Positions 1 to 7,000 of a stretch of DNA of 37,765 nt are shown here, in pieces. Position 1 is the first letter of the stretch. Each line of letters opens with the position of its first letter. Source of the stretch: an uncultured Agathobaculum sp. Lineage in GTDB: Bacteria; Bacillota; Clostridia; Oscillospirales; Butyricicoccaceae. The position numbers and the translations under genes were made by a program. The stretch spans positions 1 through 37,765 of the forward strand of contig NZ_CALWJK010000002.1 of NCBI RefSeq assembly GCF_944380975.1, given 5' to 3'. The notes under the pieces are model-generated. The model made no database searches, was not told the DNA's origin, and saw only the letters and a list, made by a program, of their open reading frames with translations.

Positions 1-23
1 GTAGCTTAGGCATGAGACGGAAA

Positions 24-48
24 GAAGCCCAGCCGGATGCTGGGCTTC
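24..48 (+). terminator. Perfect hairpin, possible terminator of an upstream gene
   Basis: A 10-bp perfect stem (GAAGCCCAGC / GCTGGGCTTC) surrounds a 5-base loop. The + strand side has no clean T-run, while the minus-strand side is followed by TTT. It lies 33 bases before the start of the epimerase-like gene, so it could end transcription from a gene outside the window or act as a processing hairpin inside an operon. Confidence 0.45.
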
Positions 49-80
49 CAACCAATAATTATTGTAATAGGAGGTGTTTT

Positions 81-856
81 ATGCAACTGGGCGGATTTGG
101 AATGACGGAGCATTATGTCGCCATGCATGACGCTGGTTATCATTATGCAGAACTGGACATGCCAGAACTTGAAGCAATGGATGAAAATGATTTTGTGCGG
201 TTTCAGGACGTAGTGACTGCCATTGGTATGCCGGTTCGGACAGGCGCGCGCATTCTGCCGCTTGTGAACCCAACTTTTTTTGTAGATGGCTTTCGCCCTG
301 TGGAACTTGCGCCATACCTTGAGCGAAGCTGCCATCGAGCCGCACAATTGGGCATCAGCAAGGTCGTTCTGGGGAACGGAAAGGCTCGTGCGCTGCAGGC
401 ACCGGAAGATATCCAAAAAGAATCGGTTTTTTTGGATTTTTTGCGTATGTTGGCAGAAATTGCTGGTAAAAACGGTCAGGACCTCATTCTGGAACCTCTG
501 GGACCCAAGTATTCCAACTATATCAATACGATTCCCGAGGCTGTTCGCGTTATTGAGCAGGTTAACATGCCAAATCTGTTTACTATGGCAGATTTGCGGC
601 ACATGGTTTGGTCGAAAGAAGATTTTAACGATTTGACAACATATGTGCAGTACATCCACCACATCCACGTCGACTATCCATGCTCGTTTCCAGCGCGAGG
701 GTATCCGAATGCGTCGGATCAATATGATTATGGTGCTTTTATCAAGGCGATTATCGCTTCGGGATATCAAGATACGATTACTGTGGAAGCCGATATTCCA
801 GCAGACTGGAATGCGGCCACAACGGCGCAATGCAAGTGCTGGGCGAGTTGTTCTGA
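81..856 (+). pseudogene. Sugar-phosphate isomerase/epimerase-like TIM barrel, probably frameshifted near its end
   Basis: The product resembles the xylose-isomerase-like TIM-barrel family, whose members isomerise or epimerise sugars and sugar acids in the cytoplasm. The text LILEPLGP and a closing VEAD segment fit the metal-binding barrel strands. The ATG at 81 follows GGAGGTG. From 81 the frame is open to about 830, but it then runs through the ribosome binding site of the next gene (translated as KGKEEN) and joins the kinase, giving one uninterrupted ORF from 81 to 1871. Adding one A at CAA|TGC (830/831) would give an ordinary ending, AQMQVLGELF, with TGA at 854-856. I therefore read this as a single-base deletion or assembly error, not a natural fusion. 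The substrate is unknown. The kinase 20 bases downstream suggests a sugar catabolic operon. Confidence 0.7.
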
Positions 857-875
857 AAAAGGGAAGGAGGAAAAT

Positions 876-1871
876 ATGGGAAAAATTCCTCGTATTTTGG
901 TGGTAGGAAGCTTCATGATGGATCTGGTTGCTTCTACGAAGCGCGCACCGCGCGAGGGGGAAACCATTATCGGAATGAAGTTTACGACGGCTCCGGGCGG
1001 GAAGGGAAGCAACCAGGCGGTTCAATGTGCCCGCTTGGGAGCCGATGTCACCATTGTTGGCAAAGTCGGCAACGACGATTTTGGGAAAACCCTGTTGGAA
1101 ACAGCGGCCGCTGCTGGGGTTAATGTTTCAAAAGTACTTGTTGATCCGGTTGAAGCGACCGGAGTAGCACATATAACGCTTGAAGTGAGCGAAAACGATG
1201 CCAAAAATCGTATCACTGTCTGCCCGGGCGCAAATTTTTCATTATGCGTCGATGAGATTGCATGGCTGAAGAAACGTATTGCGGATTTTGACATTGTCAT
1301 GATGCAGCTCGAGTTGCCGATCGAAGTGGTGGAGGCAGTAGCGGCATGGGCCTATGAGGCTGGCGTCCCTGTTATGTTGAATCCTGCGCCTGCTGCATCG
1401 TTATCGGATACACTGCTTCAGCATGTAACCTATTTTTCGCCAAATGAGCACGAGGCAGCACTGATGTCTGGACAGAAACTAGACGTTGACAACGGTATAG
1501 ATCAGGCAGGTTTGCACAGCGTTGCAGATTATTTTATGCGTCACGGTGTGAAAAATCTAATCGTTACTTTTGGTGCCAATGGGTCTGTATGTGTGAATGA
1601 GCATGGCACTGCGTATACTCCATGCGTCCATATGGATAAGGTCGTTGATACGACCGCGGCGGGTGATTCGTTTGTCGCCGCATTTTGCACTAGTATGATT
1701 GCAGGGCTGAGTGAACGGCAAGCACTGATTTTTGCAAGTCACGCAGCTGCAATTACGGTTTCTCGCATGGGTGCGATGCCCAGTTTGCCGACAATTGCAG
1801 AGGTAAAAGCTTTGCTGAAAGAAAAAGGATGCGCGGAAATTGACTTTACTATGCTGGATGCACTGAATTAA
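876..1871 (+). CDS. Ribokinase-like PfkB-family carbohydrate kinase
   Basis: A 331-residue cytoplasmic kinase of the PfkB/ribokinase fold, which phosphorylates a sugar or sugar derivative with ATP. Signature 1 is GGKGSNQA (about residues 41-48) and signature 2 is DTTAAGDSF near residue 268, carrying the catalytic Asp; both match ribokinase-type enzymes rather than phosphofructokinases. Length is normal for the family. The start is chosen at ATG 876 because AAGGAGG lies 5 bases upstream and the protein then begins at the usual first strand (ILVVGSFMMD). The upstream epimerase-like gene reads into this one in frame, probably through a lost base. Ribose is the default guess, but the epimerase partner makes another sugar equally likely, so no gene symbol is assigned. 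Confidence 0.85.
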   Translation: MGKIPRILVVGSFMMDLVASTKRAPREGETIIGMKFTTAPGGKGSNQAVQCARLGADVTIVGKVGNDDFGKTLLETAAAAGVNVSKVLVDPVEATGVAHITLEVSENDAKNRITVCPGANFSLCVDEIAWLKKRIADFDIVMMQLELPIEVVEAVAAWAYEAGVPVMLNPAPAASLSDTLLQHVTYFSPNEHEAALMSGQKLDVDNGIDQAGLHSVADYFMRHGVKNLIVTFGANGSVCVNEHGTAYTPCVHMDKVVDTTAAGDSFVAAFCTSMIAGLSERQALIFASHAAAITVSRMGAMPSLPTIAEVKALLKEKGCAEIDFTMLDALN

Positions 1872-1921
1872 TTTTATCAAATTGATTGATCGATAAGATA
1901 GTAAATACAGGATGCAAGCTG

Positions 1922-1967
1922 ACGGGTTGCGCGTCAAAGCGCAAGACCTGCCGGTTTTTGCTTTAGT
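1922..1967 (+). terminator. Probable terminator after the kinase gene
   Basis: TTGCGC and GCGCAA form a stem around GTCAAA, extended by a bulged GG/CC pairing and followed by GGTTTTTG. It lies 50 bases after the kinase stop codon. Confidence 0.5.
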
Positions 1968-2149
1968 CACTCACTTGCGATGATAGGATAGTCTGTTTTG
2001 TTATCCTTATTTTTTAGATTATCATTCATTATGACTTGACGGTTTTTGAAAGATTTTGCATGCCTTTGAATGTTGATGTGCAGAATGAATAATATAGCTC
2101 ATTAATCTATGTAGTTCTCAATAATCGTGTGTATCCTGGAGATGCGATT
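1968..2149. other. AT-rich intergenic stretch, nothing certain
   Basis: This AT-rich stretch separates the kinase terminator from the next possible small ORF. A TTGACG at 2036 lacks a convincing -10 element at 17 bases. I see no gene or structured RNA here. Confidence 0.4.
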
Positions 2150-2290
2150 TTGGAAAAGACAAGGCGAAAAAGCGTTCAGAAGATCAGCGAATATCGCTCA
2201 AAATCGGACTGGCTGGTAACGCCCAATACGTACACAGCTTTTGTATTTTGTGATACCTGCGGCGCAGCCGTCAAAAAAGAAGAGCATTGA
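2150..2290 (+). CDS. Possible 46-residue protein with one CxxC knuckle
   Basis: A short ORF begins at TTG with GGAG 8 bases upstream (2138-2141). It encodes a very basic N-terminal half (KTRRKSVQKISEYR) followed by a hydrophobic stretch and one zinc-knuckle-like CDTCG. An in-frame GTG at 2129 could add seven residues. The shift from a basic to a structured segment looks like a real small protein, but one CxxC cannot make a full zinc site unless it dimerises. I recognise no family. It ends 64 bases before the DUF1540 gene and may share its transcript. Confidence is low because there is no ATG. Confidence 0.35.
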   Translation: MEKTRRKSVQKISEYRSKSDWLVTPNTYTAFVFCDTCGAAVKKEEH

Positions 2291-2354
2291 GGAAACGTAT
2301 AAATCGGATGATTGCGGGCATGATAACAGCAAATCAACAAAGGAGGTCATATCC

Positions 2355-2525
2355 ATGAATCACTCTCAATGCAATAAGGCGATCCGCTGCACCGTTTCTC
2401 AGTGCGCAAATCATTGCGACAGTGCGGAATACTGCGCGCTGGACTGCATCACGGTAGGCACGCACGAGGCAAACCCGACGGTTGACCAGTGCACCGACTG
2501 CAAGTCCTTCCAGCGCAAGTGCTGA
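2355..2525 (+). CDS. DUF1540-family Cys-rich small protein
   Basis: A 56-residue protein with nine cysteines in the DUF1540 layout: a CTVSQC start, clustered cysteines, an ITVGTHEA strand and a closing CTDCKSF. The family is widespread in Firmicutes, especially spore formers, and is thought to bind metal through its cysteines; its role is not established. The ATG at 2355 is chosen because AAAGGAGGTC lies 7 bases upstream; the frame is open further upstream but has no better start. A strong terminator follows directly, so this is the end of a transcript. Confidence 0.85.
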   Translation: MNHSQCNKAIRCTVSQCANHCDSAEYCALDCITVGTHEANPTVDQCTDCKSFQRKC

Positions 2526-2537
2526 TGTGACAATAGG

Positions 2538-2578
2538 CGAGGAGGAAACCGTTTAAGGCTTCCTCCTCGTCTGTTTTT
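2538..2578 (+). terminator. Intrinsic terminator after DUF1540 gene
   Basis: A 10-bp stem (CGAGGAGGAA / TTCCTCCTCG) with a 12-base loop is followed by TCTGTTTTT, 12 bases after the stop codon. Confidence 0.85.
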
Positions 2579-2594
2579 CAGCAGCAGCCGCATA

Positions 2595-2623
2595 TTGACA
2601 TATTCCTGCCAAGTGGATATACT
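2595..2623 (+). promoter_or_regulatory. Strong housekeeping promoter for the TM1266-ABC operon
   Basis: TTGACA (2595-2600), a 17-base spacer and TATACT (2618-2623) form a near-consensus sigma-A promoter. Transcription would start near 2630, about 160 bases before the first start codon. Confidence 0.85.
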
Positions 2624-2629
2624 AAAACT

Positions 2630-2789
2630 GTAGATCACCTTTCTCGGAAGCAGTGCTGACGGGCAAGCCTCTACGAACTTTATATCATCTGCTGTCAAAG
2701 ATATGGTCTGCGATGAAAGAACCGGAATGAGGTCATTTTGCGTCCTGCATCGTTTTGCAGGGCGCTTTTTTGTGAAAAGGAGAGTTTTT
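2630..2789 (+). promoter_or_regulatory. Long 5' leader with terminator: candidate attenuator or riboswitch
   Basis: Between the predicted start of transcription and the first gene lie about 160 bases with several short pairings (AGCAG with CTGCT; ATATC with GATAT). They end in an intrinsic terminator (2740-2771) directly before the ribosome binding site (AAAAGGAGAG). This layout is that of transcription attenuation. I looked for TPP, purine, guanidine, fluoride, SAM, cobalamin and c-di-GMP core motifs and recognised none. The ligand or signal is unknown. Confidence 0.5.
2740..2771 (+). terminator. Leader terminator just before the TM1266 gene
   Basis: GCGTCCTGCA and TGCAGGGCGC pair over 10 bp with one G-T wobble around a 6-base loop, followed at once by six T residues. 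It lies 18 bases before the start codon, so it must be bypassed for the operon to be expressed. Confidence 0.8.
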
Positions 2790-3026
2790 ATGGAAAAGCG
2801 CATTGCCATTTTGGGGATCATCGTATCCGATCGGGAGGCCAGCGGGGAGGTCAACCGTCTGCTGCATGAGTATGGTGGATATATCATCGGACGCATGGGT
2901 ATTCCGCGTGATGGGTGCTCGATCATCACGGTCGTGATGGAAGGCGCCAACGATACGATCAATGCGTTGTCCGGCAAGCTTGGACGCTTGAAAAACGTGC
3001 AGGTCAAGTCTATGATGGCAAAGTAA
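2790..3026 (+). CDS. TM1266-family iron-only hydrogenase system putative regulator
   Basis: A 78-residue protein of one ACT/NikR-C-like domain. IVSDREASGEVNRLLHEYG, IIGRMGIPRD and NALSGKLGRL match the TM1266 family closely. That family is usually found beside [FeFe]-hydrogenase maturation genes and is annotated as a putative regulator because of the fold; it has no DNA-binding domain here. Starts at ATG 2790 behind AAAAGGAG. It is the first gene of an operon with a binding-protein-dependent ABC importer 13 bases downstream, and no hydrogenase genes are visible. This placement suggests a link between redox or cofactor status and uptake of the transported compound; that link is inference. Confidence 0.9.
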   Translation: MEKRIAILGIIVSDREASGEVNRLLHEYGGYIIGRMGIPRDGCSIITVVMEGANDTINALSGKLGRLKNVQVKSMMAK

Positions 3027-3039
3027 GGAGTAGAAAAGT

Positions 3040-4056
3040 ATGAAACGATTTTTGGCAGGTTTGTTGGCTGTGGCAGCTTCGTTCTCGCTGCTCACGGGCT
3101 GCGGTCAGCAGGGGAATGCAGTTGATGAACAGGAGCCGCAGTCTGCGGTGGAACCGGGCTACGAAGAGGGCTTGACCACGCGTGTGGCCGCACTCAAGGG
3201 GCCGACCGCAATGGGTCTGGTTTGCCTGATGGATGAAAACGAGGGGGAGGACGCACATTATTCGTTCGACCTGTACACCTCGGGCGATGAGATCGTGCCG
3301 CTGATCGGCAAGGGAGAAGTGGATATTGCCCTGATTCCGACCAATCTGGCCGCAACGCTTTATCAAAAGACGGAGGGTGGCGTGCAAGTGCTGGATGTCA
3401 ATGCGGGCAACGTACTATATGTGGTTTCGCACGATGAGGCCATCATTGATTTGAACGGTCTCAAGGGCAAGACCGTTTATATGACAGGCAAAGGCACTTC
3501 GCCGGACTGGACGCTGCAATATTTGCTCGATAAAGCGGATATGAGTGAGAGCGATCTGACCATCGAATTTAAGACCGAGGCGACCGAGGTTGTTTCTGCG
3601 CTGGCACAGGATGCATCCGCAGTCGGCATTCTGCCGCAGCCGTTTGCTACCGTGGCAATGATGCAGGATCAGGAGCTTTCGATGAACTTCCCGCTGGAAA
3701 GCGTATGGGAAAAATACAGTCCGGACGGCAGCGGAATTGCGACAGGTGTCACCGTGGTGCGTACGGAGTTTGCTAAGGAGCATCCGGCAGCGGTAGCGCA
3801 GTTTGTGCAGGATCATCAGGCATCGGTCACAGCGGCGGAGGAAAATCCCGAGGAGGCCGCGGCGCTGATCGAGGAATATGGCATTGTCAAGGCGGCGGTC
3901 GCGCAGCAGGTGATTGAGCACTTTAATCCCATGGTGGCAACGACGGGCGAAGAGATGAAAACATGGGTTTCCGGTTATCTGGAAATGCTCTATGAGGTAG
4001 CGCCGGATGCTGTGGGAGGAAAGCTGCCGGATGAAGGCTTCTACTATCTGGGATAA
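3040..4056 (+). CDS. ABC transporter substrate-binding lipoprotein, NMT1/SsuA-type
   Basis: A 338-residue extracellular lipoprotein. The signal peptide ends in the lipobox LTGC (Cys about 21), followed by a Gln- and Glu-rich linker. The mature part has the periplasmic-binding-protein type II layout of the NMT1/THI5 and SsuA/TauA group, with GEVDIALIPTNLAATLY and LKGKTVYMTGKGTSPDW as typical segments. Proteins of this group bind thiamine precursors, sulfonates, nitrate or riboflavin precursors, and sequence alone does not tell which. It starts 13 bases after the TM1266 gene with AAGGAG overlapping the previous stop. The permease and ATPase follow with overlaps, so the importer is complete. Confidence 0.9.
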   Translation: MKRFLAGLLAVAASFSLLTGCGQQGNAVDEQEPQSAVEPGYEEGLTTRVAALKGPTAMGLVCLMDENEGEDAHYSFDLYTSGDEIVPLIGKGEVDIALIPTNLAATLYQKTEGGVQVLDVNAGNVLYVVSHDEAIIDLNGLKGKTVYMTGKGTSPDWTLQYLLDKADMSESDLTIEFKTEATEVVSALAQDASAVGILPQPFATVAMMQDQELSMNFPLESVWEKYSPDGSGIATGVTVVRTEFAKEHPAAVAQFVQDHQASVTAAEENPEEAAALIEEYGIVKAAVAQQVIEHFNPMVATTGEEMKTWVSGYLEMLYEVAPDAVGGKLPDEGFYYLG

Positions 4057-4798
4057 ACGCTGGCGGCGCTGGCTCGCAGCGGCGATATTTTGGCTGGGGG
4101 TATGGCAAGCGGCTTCGCTTGCCTTGCCCAAGCTGTTGTTTGCAGGCCCTGCACAAACCGTGCAGAGCCTGTTTTCCATGATCGGAACTGCAGATTTCTG
4201 GCTTTCTATCGGTCATTCGCTTGGGAAAATCGCAGGAGGCTTTGCGTTGGCGTTTGTGTTGGGATGCCTGCTCGCGGTTCTGGCGCATCGAGCCACGATT
4301 GCGCGTGTGCTGCTCGAGCCTGCGGTGCAGATCATGAAAAGCGTACCGGTGGCCTGCTTTGTCGTGGTGGCACTGATTTGGGTGCGGTCGGCATGGATCT
4401 CAGTGCTGACGGCGTTTTTCGTTGTGTTCCCCGTTGTGTACATCAATTTACAGCAGGGACTGGCTGGTGTGGATGAAAAAATGCTGGAAATGGCGCGCGT
4501 TTTTCGCTTGTCCGGCGGAAAACAGCTTCGTGCGGTTTATCTGCCTGCCGTGGTGCCGTATGTGCTCAGCGCGTGCCGTATGTCGGTTGGGATGGCGCTC
4601 AAGGCGGGCGTGGCGGGTGAGATCATCGGCTTGCCCCGCTGGTCGATCGGAGAGCAGCTTTATCTGTCTAAATTATATCTCAATACGGCCGACCTGTTTG
4701 CTTGGTCGCTGACCATCATCGTGATTAGCTTGCTGCTGGAAAAGCTGTTGGTGCGTGTGGCCGCAGCGTTACAAAAGAAATGGGGTGCCGCTGCATGA
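4031..4798 (+). CDS. ABC transporter permease, SsuC/TauC-type
   Basis: A 255-residue membrane protein with about six hydrophobic helices and the BPD_transp_1 cytoplasmic loop (EMARVFRLSGGKQLRAVYLP) that docks on the ATPase. This matches nitrate/sulfonate/thiamine-precursor importer permeases. I choose ATG 4031 over the in-frame ATG at 4007 because GGAGGA ends 10 bases upstream and the protein then begins with a short charged N-terminus before helix 1. It overlaps the end of the binding-protein gene by 26 bases and ends in an ATGA overlap with the ATPase gene, indicating translational coupling. Confidence 0.9.
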   Translation: MKASTIWDKRWRRWLAAAIFWLGVWQAASLALPKLLFAGPAQTVQSLFSMIGTADFWLSIGHSLGKIAGGFALAFVLGCLLAVLAHRATIARVLLEPAVQIMKSVPVACFVVVALIWVRSAWISVLTAFFVVFPVVYINLQQGLAGVDEKMLEMARVFRLSGGKQLRAVYLPAVVPYVLSACRMSVGMALKAGVAGEIIGLPRWSIGEQLYLSKLYLNTADLFAWSLTIIVISLLLEKLLVRVAAALQKKWGAAA

Positions 4799-5358
4799 TC
4801 GAATTTCGCGGGGTGAGCAAGTCATTTGATGAAAAGAATGTGCTGCACGACCTTGACTGGCGCATTGCGCCGGGGGAGCAGTGGCAGGTGCGCGGCGCGT
4901 CCGGTATTGGCAAAACCACACTGCTGCGACTGCTGATGGGCTTGGAAAAACCGGATGCAGGCAGCATTACCGGGCTGGAAGATCTGCGGTTTCTGCCTGT
5001 GTTTCAGGAGGATCGACTGGTTGAGCATTGGAGCGCGGTCGGAAACGTGTCGCTGGTATGCGCGGATGCCGCGCGCGTGCGCATGATTCTATGCGCGTTG
5101 CTGCCTGAGGATGCAATCGACCAACCGGTACGGACGCTGTCCGGCGGTATGCGTCGGCGCGTTGCGCTGGCACGTGCATTGGCTGCCGAGGGCGATGTGC
5201 TTGTGCTGGATGAGCCGTTCGCAGGTCTTGACGCGGAAACCGAGCGACAGGCGGCAGAGGTGATTGCCGCGAACCGCGCAGGCAGAACGCTGGTGTTGGT
5301 GTCGCACAGCGGCGAGGCGCAGCTGCGGGATTTTCGTACATTGTCCTTAACTGAATAA
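4795..5358 (+). CDS. ABC transporter ATP-binding protein, short form
   Basis: A 187-residue ATPase that powers the importer. Walker A is GASGIGKTT, the Q-loop lies around PVFQEDRL, the signature is LSGGMRRRVALARAL, Walker B is VLVLDEPFAGLD and the switch His is in LVLVSHS. It is shorter than the usual 240-260 residues of SsuB/TauB proteins because the C-terminal extension is missing; all catalytic motifs are present, so it should work. The start overlaps the permease stop (ATGA). It is the last gene of the operon, followed by a hairpin. Confidence 0.92.
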   Translation: MIEFRGVSKSFDEKNVLHDLDWRIAPGEQWQVRGASGIGKTTLLRLLMGLEKPDAGSITGLEDLRFLPVFQEDRLVEHWSAVGNVSLVCADAARVRMILCALLPEDAIDQPVRTLSGGMRRRVALARALAAEGDVLVLDEPFAGLDAETERQAAEVIAANRAGRTLVLVSHSGEAQLRDFRTLSLTE

Positions 5359-5360
5359 GT

Positions 5361-5386
5361 AAGGCCGCCCCATGCGGGGTGGCCTT
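5361..5386 (+). terminator. Hairpin after the ABC operon
   Basis: An 11-bp stem (AAGGCCGCCCC / GGGGTGGCCTT, one G-T pair) has a 4-base loop and lies directly after the ATPase stop codon. The U-tract is poor, so termination may be partial. Confidence 0.6.
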
Positions 5387-5453
5387 GCTGCATACGGTTG
5401 CCAAAAAAGGACAAAGTATGATAAGATAGTCTGCGTAAAGGTTGTGATATAAC

Positions 5454-6656
5454 ATGCAAAAGGGAGAAGCGGCAAAACTGAAGCTGCTGCTCAGCGGCAT
5501 TTCTGCGCGATTGACGAAAAATAGAGATTTCTTTATGCAGGCGGTCGGCGTTTTTACTTCGGGTAAGAAAAAGTTTGAAGCAAAGCTTACACGCGACGGT
5601 GAGGACTACCGGCTGCGCTTTCAGGGTGCGGAACGCACGGTGGATGCCGATGGTTTCTGCGCATTTTTTGTCGAGCAGGCAGAGAAATTCGATGAAGCGG
5701 TGCTGACTTATACGGAGCGTGGCTCGGTGGTGACGCTTTCGGTCACGCCGCGCGGCGTACAGCTGAAGCAGGCAGAGCGCGAGGCGACCGCAGAGGAGAA
5801 AGCCGCCGCTGCCAATCCGTTGCTCGACCCGGGACGGCAGTATCTCATTCGCGTTGATCGCGCGGCGGCGCTGCTTCGTGAGATCGGCATTCTAACCGCA
5901 GACGGCAAGCTGAAAAACGATATGATCCGCAAATACAATCAGATCGATCATTATGTAGAGTTGGTTGCGCCCATGTTTGAGCAGGACGATAGCGAGGAGA
6001 TTGTGCTGCTGGACTGCGCCTGCGGCAAGTCCTATCTTAGCTTTGTCATGAACTACTATCTGCATGAGGTGCTGCGCCGCCGCTGCCGTGTGATCGGCGT
6101 GGACATCAACGAGCATGTCATTGACGAGAGCCGCGCGATGGCCAAGCGGCTGGGGTATCATAACATGGTGTTCCAGTGCGCCGATTTGCGCACCTACCAG
6201 CCGCCCAAGGGCGTGACGGCGGTCATTTCGCTGCACGCCTGCGATATTGCGACCGATCTGGCACTGGCGACAGCCATCCGCGCCCGCGCGAAGTATATCG
6301 CGTGCGTGCCCTGCTGCCATAAGGAGCTGCTCGATCAGTACACGCTGCCGGGACTGGAGCCGCTGACCAAGTTCGGTGTGTTCAAGGCGCGGTTCAACGA
6401 CGTGCTGACCGACAGCATGCGCGCGCTCAAGCTGGAAGCGGAGGGGTATAAGGTATCGGTTGTGGAGTATATTTCGCCGCTTGACACGCCGAAAAACCTG
6501 CTCATCCGTGCGGTGCGCACCGGACATGACAACCCGCGCGCCCGCAAGGAATACGACGCGGTGCGGCAGGTAGTCGGCACAACCTCCGAGCTTGACCGGC
6601 GGTGCGCGGAAATGGAGAACGAGTTCTTTATAACGGACGATGATTTGATTTTGTAA
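5454..6656 (+). CDS. Class I SAM-dependent methyltransferase, Methyltransf_32-like
   Basis: A 400-residue protein. The N-terminal 130 residues form a separate domain that may hold the substrate. The C-terminal part carries a Rossmann methyltransferase fold with motif I at LLDCACGKSYLSF (about 182-194), an acidic strand end at VIGVDINEHV, and ISLHACDIATD with CVPCCHKEL as the conserved segments of the Methyltransf_32 family. These enzymes are mostly uncharacterised; RNA or protein methylation has been suggested for relatives. A start codon in AACATGCAA at 5454 is preceded only by a weak GGTTGTG. It stands alone, with the hairpin of the ABC operon upstream. The substrate cannot be told from sequence. 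Confidence 0.8.
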   Translation: MQKGEAAKLKLLLSGISARLTKNRDFFMQAVGVFTSGKKKFEAKLTRDGEDYRLRFQGAERTVDADGFCAFFVEQAEKFDEAVLTYTERGSVVTLSVTPRGVQLKQAEREATAEEKAAAANPLLDPGRQYLIRVDRAAALLREIGILTADGKLKNDMIRKYNQIDHYVELVAPMFEQDDSEEIVLLDCACGKSYLSFVMNYYLHEVLRRRCRVIGVDINEHVIDESRAMAKRLGYHNMVFQCADLRTYQPPKGVTAVISLHACDIATDLALATAIRARAKYIACVPCCHKELLDQYTLPGLEPLTKFGVFKARFNDVLTDSMRALKLEAEGYKVSVVEYISPLDTPKNLLIRAVRTGHDNPRARKEYDAVRQVVGTTSELDRRCAEMENEFFITDDDLIL

Positions 6657-6722
6657 CACCAAGATTGCCTCTGAATAGACTGGTAATGAAGTCTCTTCAA
6701 TCAATATTTGGAGGTAATCTAC

Positions 6723-6998
6723 ATGGCTGAAAAAGTATGCTGCCCCGGCCCGATCTGCGGCGGCAATAACAATAACGGTACTGCCGGCGGTTTCCGCGAG
6801 GCAGTCTGCGTCCACACCAAAAAGGTTTATGACTCCTGCCGCAGCAAGGAGTGCCTGCGCGACATCCGCGTGTATCTGTGCCGCGATGCGCAGGAGCTGC
6901 TCAACGCAGGTGGCATTGCTTCGGTCAAGCCGCGCGCTGCTGAACTGCTGTGCGTGAAGATCGACGTGGAACACGTTCAGTTTAAACGCGGCTTGTGA
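6723..6998 (+). CDS. N-terminal stump of a Cys-rich conserved clostridial protein
   Basis: A 91-residue product opening with CCPGPICGG and continuing GFREAVCVHTKKVYDSC, then KECLRDIRVYL and KIDVEHVQFKRGL. From memory, these segments match the first third of a conserved Clostridia family of roughly 250 residues or more, in which an equivalent NRGFYSVD segment continues into a long beta-rich part with Cys clusters. Here the frame stops right after KRGL, and the recombinase gene on the other strand ends two bases further on. I infer truncation by insertion of the recombinase element. The start at ATG 6723 has TTTGGAGG upstream. The function of the family is unknown; the cysteines suggest metal binding or a spore/coat-like structural role. 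Confidence 0.7.
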   Translation: MAEKVCCPGPICGGNNNNGTAGGFREAVCVHTKKVYDSCRSKECLRDIRVYLCRDAQELLNAGGIASVKPRAAELLCVKIDVEHVQFKRGL

Positions 6999-7000
6999 GG

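Noticed and set aside
2640-2735. Known riboswitch (purine, guanidine, fluoride, TPP) in the TM1266 leader
   Set aside because: Isolated look-alikes such as CTCTAC and ACGG occur, but the ordered conserved cores of these RNAs are missing.
1978-5432. Shared text TGATARGATAGTCTG at about 1981 and 5420
   Set aside because: It occurs twice in intergenic DNA and may be a -10-like element, but the -35 context differs and one copy has no gene close downstream.
5892-6974. A 360-codon minus-strand frame across the methyltransferase and the Cys-rich gene
   Set aside because: It spans two genes with clear families and has no start signal.
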